Positions 5,498 through 9,218 of a DNA stretch of 9,218 nucleotides are shown piece by piece (the stretch's first letter is position 1; every line of letters starts with the position of its first letter). Location of the stretch: assembly GCA_016776705.1 (NCBI GenBank), contig JADHSW010000114.1, positions 1 through 9,218 of the forward strand, given 5' to 3'. A program made the position numbers and the translations under genes. The notes under the pieces are model-generated. The model was given only the letters and a program-made list of their open reading frames with translations, made no database searches and was not told the DNA's origin. The stretch comes from Rhodospirillales bacterium. Its GTDB lineage: Bacteria > Pseudomonadota > Alphaproteobacteria > Rhodospirillales > JABHCV01.

Positions 5498-6672
5498 CCT
5501 TTTCCCTGCAATGCTGGGCAGGGGGAAGGGCGTCGGCTTTTAACCGAGTGACGTTTTTATTACTTTCCGGATGGATTTTATCGACCACGCCGGCAATGGC
5601 ATCCAATTTCGCCGACGTCTTTGAAGGGGCGAAAAAGGCGCGGGCCGAAGGGCGCTTTGGCGAGGCCGAGCAGAGATACCGTGAAGCCCTGACCATAAGC
5701 CCCGATAACGCAGATGTGTTGTTACACCTGGGTATCGTCCTGGGAATTCTCGAGCGCCACGAAGAAGCCCTTGCTGTTTTAAGCAGGGGAATCGCAAATG
5801 CTCCTGATTATATCGATCTACATATCGCCGTTGCCCGGATCAAGGGTTGGATGGGGCGTCTCGATGAAGCAGAGGCGGACATCAATTATATTTTGAGTAT
5901 CGATCCTGGCAATACGGCCGCCCTCGAATTGCGCAGGCAACAGGCCGCATATAGGGATCAGGACGAAGACCGGATCTGGCGGCTCGACATCGGCTACGAC
6001 CAAAGCCGTTTCAACAGGGTCAGCCGCAAGGACTGGCACGAAGCCAATATTCAGATCACCGTGGGATCAAAACAGACTCAAGGCCACCTTCGCGCCGAAC
6101 GCAGTCGCCGCTTTGGTGAAACCGATACTTACGTGCGAACCGGTGCGGCCCACCGTCTGAACGGTGACCTGGGAGGATATATTAATCTAGGGGCTACCCC
6201 GGCGGCGTCATTTCTCCCGCGCTGGAAGGTTGAAACCGGTGCCGACTATCGATTGCGGGATGGCGGTGATTTTTTGGGGCCGACAATCATTAAGCTGGAT
6301 TTGGCCCAAAAGAACTATGCCAGCGGCGATATCCGCAACATTGATCCTGGCCTGCAGCAGTATCTTTTTAATGGCAGGACATGGTTGACTGGGCGCTGGA
6401 TTAACACCTACGACCTGACGCCGTCGAAACGACTGCCCGGATGGTCGCTCAGGGCCGATTGGCAAGCGTTGGATTCTCTCAGGTTGTTCGGCGGCATCGC
6501 CAGCGCTGCTGAAACTGAAAGCGGCGCATCGGTTACCACACTATCCAGATATGCGGGCGCTATCTTAGACGTAACATCCGGCCTCGGGCTCAATTTTGCA
6601 TTTACCAGAGACAACCGAAAAGCCGCCTATATCCGGGACGTTTTTTCCGGCGGTTTGTCTCTGCGCTTTTAA
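5494..6672 (+). CDS. TPR-containing outer membrane beta-barrel protein, YaiO type
   Basis: 392 residues. A signal peptide covers about 1-36 (hydrophobic core 19-30; AMA cleavage site before S37). Three tetratricopeptide repeats follow at about 39-72, 73-106 and 107-140, each with the small/aromatic TPR pattern and ending in a Pro-Asp type turn. From about 160 to the end the protein has alternating polar/hydrophobic strands with many aromatic girdle residues and ends in ...GGLSLRF, with the C-terminal phenylalanine used for BAM insertion. This TPR-then-barrel layout fits the YaiO family and resembles, in smaller form, the exporters PgaA and BcsC, which thread polysaccharide across the outer membrane. 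The barrel (about 235 residues) is shorter than the 16-strand PgaA barrel, so a narrower pore or an anchoring role is possible. The GTG at 5494 overlaps the receiver stop; the later ATG codons would cut off the signal peptide. Confidence 0.82.
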   Translation: MTFSLQCWAGGRASAFNRVTFLLLSGWILSTTPAMASNFADVFEGAKKARAEGRFGEAEQRYREALTISPDNADVLLHLGIVLGILERHEEALAVLSRGIANAPDYIDLHIAVARIKGWMGRLDEAEADINYILSIDPGNTAALELRRQQAAYRDQDEDRIWRLDIGYDQSRFNRVSRKDWHEANIQITVGSKQTQGHLRAERSRRFGETDTYVRTGAAHRLNGDLGGYINLGATPAASFLPRWKVETGADYRLRDGGDFLGPTIIKLDLAQKNYASGDIRNIDPGLQQYLFNGRTWLTGRWINTYDLTPSKRLPGWSLRADWQALDSLRLFGGIASAAETESGASVTTLSRYAGAILDVTSGLGLNFAFTRDNRKAAYIRDVFSGGLSLRF

Positions 6673-6692
6673 CCGGTGGTTTTATTCTAGGT

Positions 6693-7745
6693 ATGCCGAC
6701 AATGACCATGATGCAAGCCATATGGTGGATCTCCCTTTTTATGGCGATTCTTGCGGTCGTCATCATGATGGGGCTGATTTTGCGACGGTTGGTCATTCAA
6801 CGTCGTAAGGTTTGGTGGGACACCCGCAAAAAGGAACTTTCCGGCGTCGTTTTCGAGCATATGGAAGACCCGACATCAATTGACGCTATCAGTGACAGTT
6901 TTTCGGATAAAGACCTGCGGCTTATCCACGAAATCGCTCATGACCTAATGGGCTCTGTCAGCGGGATGACAAAGTCGAACCTATTAAAGATACTGGTAAG
7001 AGTCGGCGGGCTGGAATCGGCCATTTCCTCCGTACGGTCAAACAACGAACGTTTGCGTTTCAACGCGATAGACAATCTTGTTTTATTTGATGACCCTAAA
7101 GCAGTAGAGGTTCTGAAAGAGATTCTCGACGACCCGTACCCACGTATCCGCCTCGCCGCGGCCGGGGCATTGGTCAAAAAAGGGGTACATTTATCGGTTA
7201 AGACGTTGATCGATAAGCTGAGTGTCGACAATGGCGTCAGGCCCCGTTTGCTGCGAGAAGTGTTTCGTAAAATTGCGCCGAATTCAGTCGAGGAAATGTT
7301 GGAAATTTTAAAAACCGACGTTCCAGAATCAATACGTGAATTGCTCATAGACGCGCTGGGGGCGGCCAACGACTACACGGCAGTGGACATCCTTGCCGCC
7401 GAAATGACGTCGGCATCAGTTAATATCCGGGCAGAAGCAATGCGTTCACTCGCAGCCATCGGTCATCCTTCAGCCCTGCCGGCAGTGATTGCAGGACTTA
7501 AAGATGACGCCTGGGAGGTGCGTACACAGGCCGCCATCTGTGCCGGTCGTATCGGCCTGTCGGAGACATTGCCGCACTTGGTTCCGTTGCTTGATGACGA
7601 ACAGTGGTGGTCGCGTTACCGTGCCGCCGGGGCGATAATAAAAATGGGTCCCGAGGGAATCAGCAAGCTTCGGGAAATCAGTAAAGGATTGTCGCCTGCT
7701 GCTGAAATAGCAGATTTAGTGTTGGCAGAGGCTAATCAGACATGA
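6693..7745 (+). CDS. Membrane-anchored HEAT-repeat protein
   Basis: 350 residues. One hydrophobic helix spans about 9-31, directly followed by a strongly basic stretch (RRLVIQRRK), which by the positive-inside rule places the rest in the cytoplasm. A variable segment (45-115) leads into about six HEAT-like helical pairs from about 116 to 335, with typical signatures such as DPYPRIRLAAAGAL (147-160) and DDAWEVRTQAAICAGRIG (271-288). HEAT arrays are protein-binding scaffolds and no catalytic motif is visible. It follows the barrel gene by 20 bases and its TGA overlaps the ATG of the glycosyltransferase gene (ATGA), so it is probably produced in fixed ratio with the synthase. It may hold or regulate the synthase or bind the receiver protein; this is inference. 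The ATG at 6702 (residue 4) is an attractive alternative start, since AGG at 6689-6691 is only 1 base from 6693 but 10 bases from 6702. Confidence 0.8.
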   Translation: MPTMTMMQAIWWISLFMAILAVVIMMGLILRRLVIQRRKVWWDTRKKELSGVVFEHMEDPTSIDAISDSFSDKDLRLIHEIAHDLMGSVSGMTKSNLLKILVRVGGLESAISSVRSNNERLRFNAIDNLVLFDDPKAVEVLKEILDDPYPRIRLAAAGALVKKGVHLSVKTLIDKLSVDNGVRPRLLREVFRKIAPNSVEEMLEILKTDVPESIRELLIDALGAANDYTAVDILAAEMTSASVNIRAEAMRSLAAIGHPSALPAVIAGLKDDAWEVRTQAAICAGRIGLSETLPHLVPLLDDEQWWSRYRAAGAIIKMGPEGISKLREISKGLSPAAEIADLVLAEANQT

Positions 7746-9175
7746 GCATGGACCCGGTGGCATTACGAGAATATGGGGAATATGCGTCATATTTGGTCGC
7801 AACTATGATCGTTGGCATCACTGCAGCGCAGAACGTGCTTTATTTCATTCAGCTTGTTGTCGCCTTTATCGCCCTGCAGGGGCGACTGTTGGTAAAAACG
7901 CCGAAGCAGGCGTGGCAAAGGCTTAGTGATTCGACCATGCCTATTTCCATGTTGGTTCCAGCCTATAATGAAGAAGCGACGGTGGTCGAAAATATCCGAT
8001 CAATGCTGGCCCTGCATTACCCCAATTTTGAAGTGGTGGTCATTAATGATGGTTCGAAGGACGGAACATTACATGCCGCGATTGAAGCATTCGAGTTGAA
8101 GCCAATCGAACGCTCATTTGAGAAGATAGTCCCGCACCAGCCAATCCGGGGACTTTATGGGTCGCCGAACTATCCCAATCTGGTTGTTGTCGATAAGGAA
8201 AATGGCGGCAAGGCGGATGCCCTGAATGCGGGAATTAATCATTCACGGTTTCCGCTGTTTTGCGCCGTCGATGCAGATTCTTTACTGGAAACCGATGCCC
8301 TGCTCAGGGCTGTGCAACCTTTTGCAGAAGACCCTGACAGGGTTGTCGCCGTAGGCGGCACGATACGCATCGCAAACGGGTGCACTGTTCGCGCAGGTCG
8401 TGTCGAAAATATCGACACGCCGTCGAATTTATTGGCGTTATTCCAGATCGTCGAATACCTACGCGCCTTTTTGATGGCCCGGCTTGCCTGGAGCCACTTC
8501 AACGCCTTGATGCTGGTATCAGGCGCCTTCGGCATATTCAAGCGCTCAACTGCCGTTGATGTTGGAGGTTATGACATCAATACCGTTGGCGAGGACCTGG
8601 AACTAATTGTAAAATTTCACCGTCACATGCGTGAGACCAAACAGGAATACGACATCAAATTCATCCCTGATCCCGTGTGTTGGACGGAAGCACCTGAAGA
8701 CCTCAAGGTCTTGGGTCGTCAACGGATGCGTTGGCAACGCGGCGCCCTGGAAACATTTTTCAAGCACATCCGTATGCTCGGCAATCCTCGCTACGGGGCG
8801 CCTGGCGTCATCGGGTATCCGCATATTTTTTTGATCGACGTGTTAGGACCGCCAACCGAGTTGCTGGGTTATATCCTGATGCCGGCGTTCTGGTATTTGG
8901 GTGTTATTCAATGGGATATCTTCCTGGCTTTCCTGGCGCTGACTTTCATATTTGGAATATTCGTAAGTGTAGGCTCGCTGGTGCTGGAGGAACTCGAATT
9001 GAAACGATTTCCGCGGGCCAGTCATCTTTTGTTATTGTTGGGCGCGGCTGTACTCGAAAATTTTGGTTATCGGCAAATCAATAGCTTCTGGCGCATTGCA
9101 GGATTCTGGCAGTACGTAACCGGAGCCAAATCATCTTGGGGCGAGATGACCCGGCGGGGTTTTAAACGTTCTTAG
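7742..9175 (+). CDS. Processive family 2 glycosyltransferase, polysaccharide synthase
   Basis: 477 residues. One or two N-terminal membrane helices (about 15-48) precede a cytoplasmic GT-A domain, and several helices follow (about 360-445). All signatures of a processive, inverting GT2 enzyme are present: D103 (INDGSKD, nucleotide binding), D177/D179 (DADS, metal-binding DxD), D285 (GEDLEL, catalytic base position of the TED motif) and QRMRW (327-331, acceptor-channel QxxRW). The overall plan matches PgaC/IcaA, hyaluronan and cellulose synthases and the E. coli YaiP-like enzymes. The enzyme should polymerise a sugar from a UDP- or similar donor and push the chain through the inner membrane. 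Between D103 and DxD a segment of roughly 25 residues (about 121-146) looks inserted compared with PgaC. No PilZ domain is attached. The ATG overlaps the upstream stop; GCAGAGG at 7725-7731 is the likely ribosome site. The sugar cannot be deduced. Confidence 0.9.
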   Translation: MSMDPVALREYGEYASYLVATMIVGITAAQNVLYFIQLVVAFIALQGRLLVKTPKQAWQRLSDSTMPISMLVPAYNEEATVVENIRSMLALHYPNFEVVVINDGSKDGTLHAAIEAFELKPIERSFEKIVPHQPIRGLYGSPNYPNLVVVDKENGGKADALNAGINHSRFPLFCAVDADSLLETDALLRAVQPFAEDPDRVVAVGGTIRIANGCTVRAGRVENIDTPSNLLALFQIVEYLRAFLMARLAWSHFNALMLVSGAFGIFKRSTAVDVGGYDINTVGEDLELIVKFHRHMRETKQEYDIKFIPDPVCWTEAPEDLKVLGRQRMRWQRGALETFFKHIRMLGNPRYGAPGVIGYPHIFLIDVLGPPTELLGYILMPAFWYLGVIQWDIFLAFLALTFIFGIFVSVGSLVLEELELKRFPRASHLLLLLGAAVLENFGYRQINSFWRIAGFWQYVTGAKSSWGEMTRRGFKRS

Positions 9176-9218
9176 TGGTTTCGATATTGCCCTGCATCAT
9201 TATGTAAAAATGCGGCAT
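9176..9218. other. Short downstream stretch to the window edge
   Basis: No terminator hairpin is visible in the 43 bases after the glycosyltransferase stop, so the transcript may continue into further genes. An ATG at 9210-9212 opens a frame that leaves the window after three codons and cannot be judged. Confidence 0.4.

Noticed and set aside
6938..7369. 143-codon minus-strand frame opposite the HEAT gene
   Set aside because: It is antisense to a regular HEAT-repeat array; no domain or ribosome site is visible.
8239..8541. 100-codon minus-strand frame opposite the glycosyltransferase
   Set aside because: It lies over the DxD-to-GED region of the GT2 and is therefore a shadow frame.
1..9218. 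CRISPR array, tRNA or rRNA genes
   Set aside because: No regularly spaced direct repeats, tRNA cloverleaf arms with CCA-proximal signatures, or rRNA blocks were seen by reading the sequence.

Overview
The window suggests a free-living, metabolically flexible Gram-negative proteobacterium, most likely an alphaproteobacterium of Rhodospirillales type. This rests on the moderately GC-rich coding style, the bifunctional aldolase/dehydrogenase, a c-type cytochrome behind an FNR-like box, and an outer-membrane barrel protein with a C-terminal phenylalanine. The taxonomic call is inference; no RNA gene or marker protein is present to settle it.

Left part (1-3108): the C-terminal part of a bifunctional class II aldolase / short-chain dehydrogenase is followed 9 bases later by a two-domain VOC (glyoxalase-like) protein on the same strand. 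An MFS transporter converges on them from the minus strand. The VOC and MFS genes share one CTAG tetranucleotide as their two stop codons, so no room exists for a terminator between them. This looks like a small catabolic or detoxification region with a transporter.

Middle part (3109-5101): an AT-richer and patchy stretch. It holds a 578-base non-coding region, a near-perfect FNR/ANR-type box (3614-3627), an orphan diheme c-type cytochrome with a Sec signal peptide, a long hairpin after it, and the wreck of an IS91-type element. In the wreck, the N-terminus of a tyrosine integrase is joined in frame to an internal piece of an IS91 transposase. A 12-bp perfect inverted repeat lies just upstream and overlaps the ribosome binding site of the remnant.

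Right part (5102-9175): four tightly packed plus-strand genes, with junctions GTGA overlap, 20-base gap and ATGA overlap. They encode a stand-alone response-regulator receiver, a TPR plus outer-membrane beta-barrel protein of YaiO type, a membrane-anchored HEAT-repeat protein, and a processive family 2 glycosyltransferase with all catalytic motifs. Together they look like a compact synthase-dependent exopolysaccharide system: synthase in the inner membrane, a TPR/barrel protein in the outer membrane, and two cytoplasm-facing proteins (receiver, HEAT scaffold) that could switch the synthase on and off. The arrangement recalls Pga (PgaA/PgaC) and the E. coli YaiO/YaiP pair, but with a phospho-receiver and HEAT protein where c-di-GMP-binding subunits would be expected. 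This is the most interesting system in the window; its polymer and regulation are unknown.
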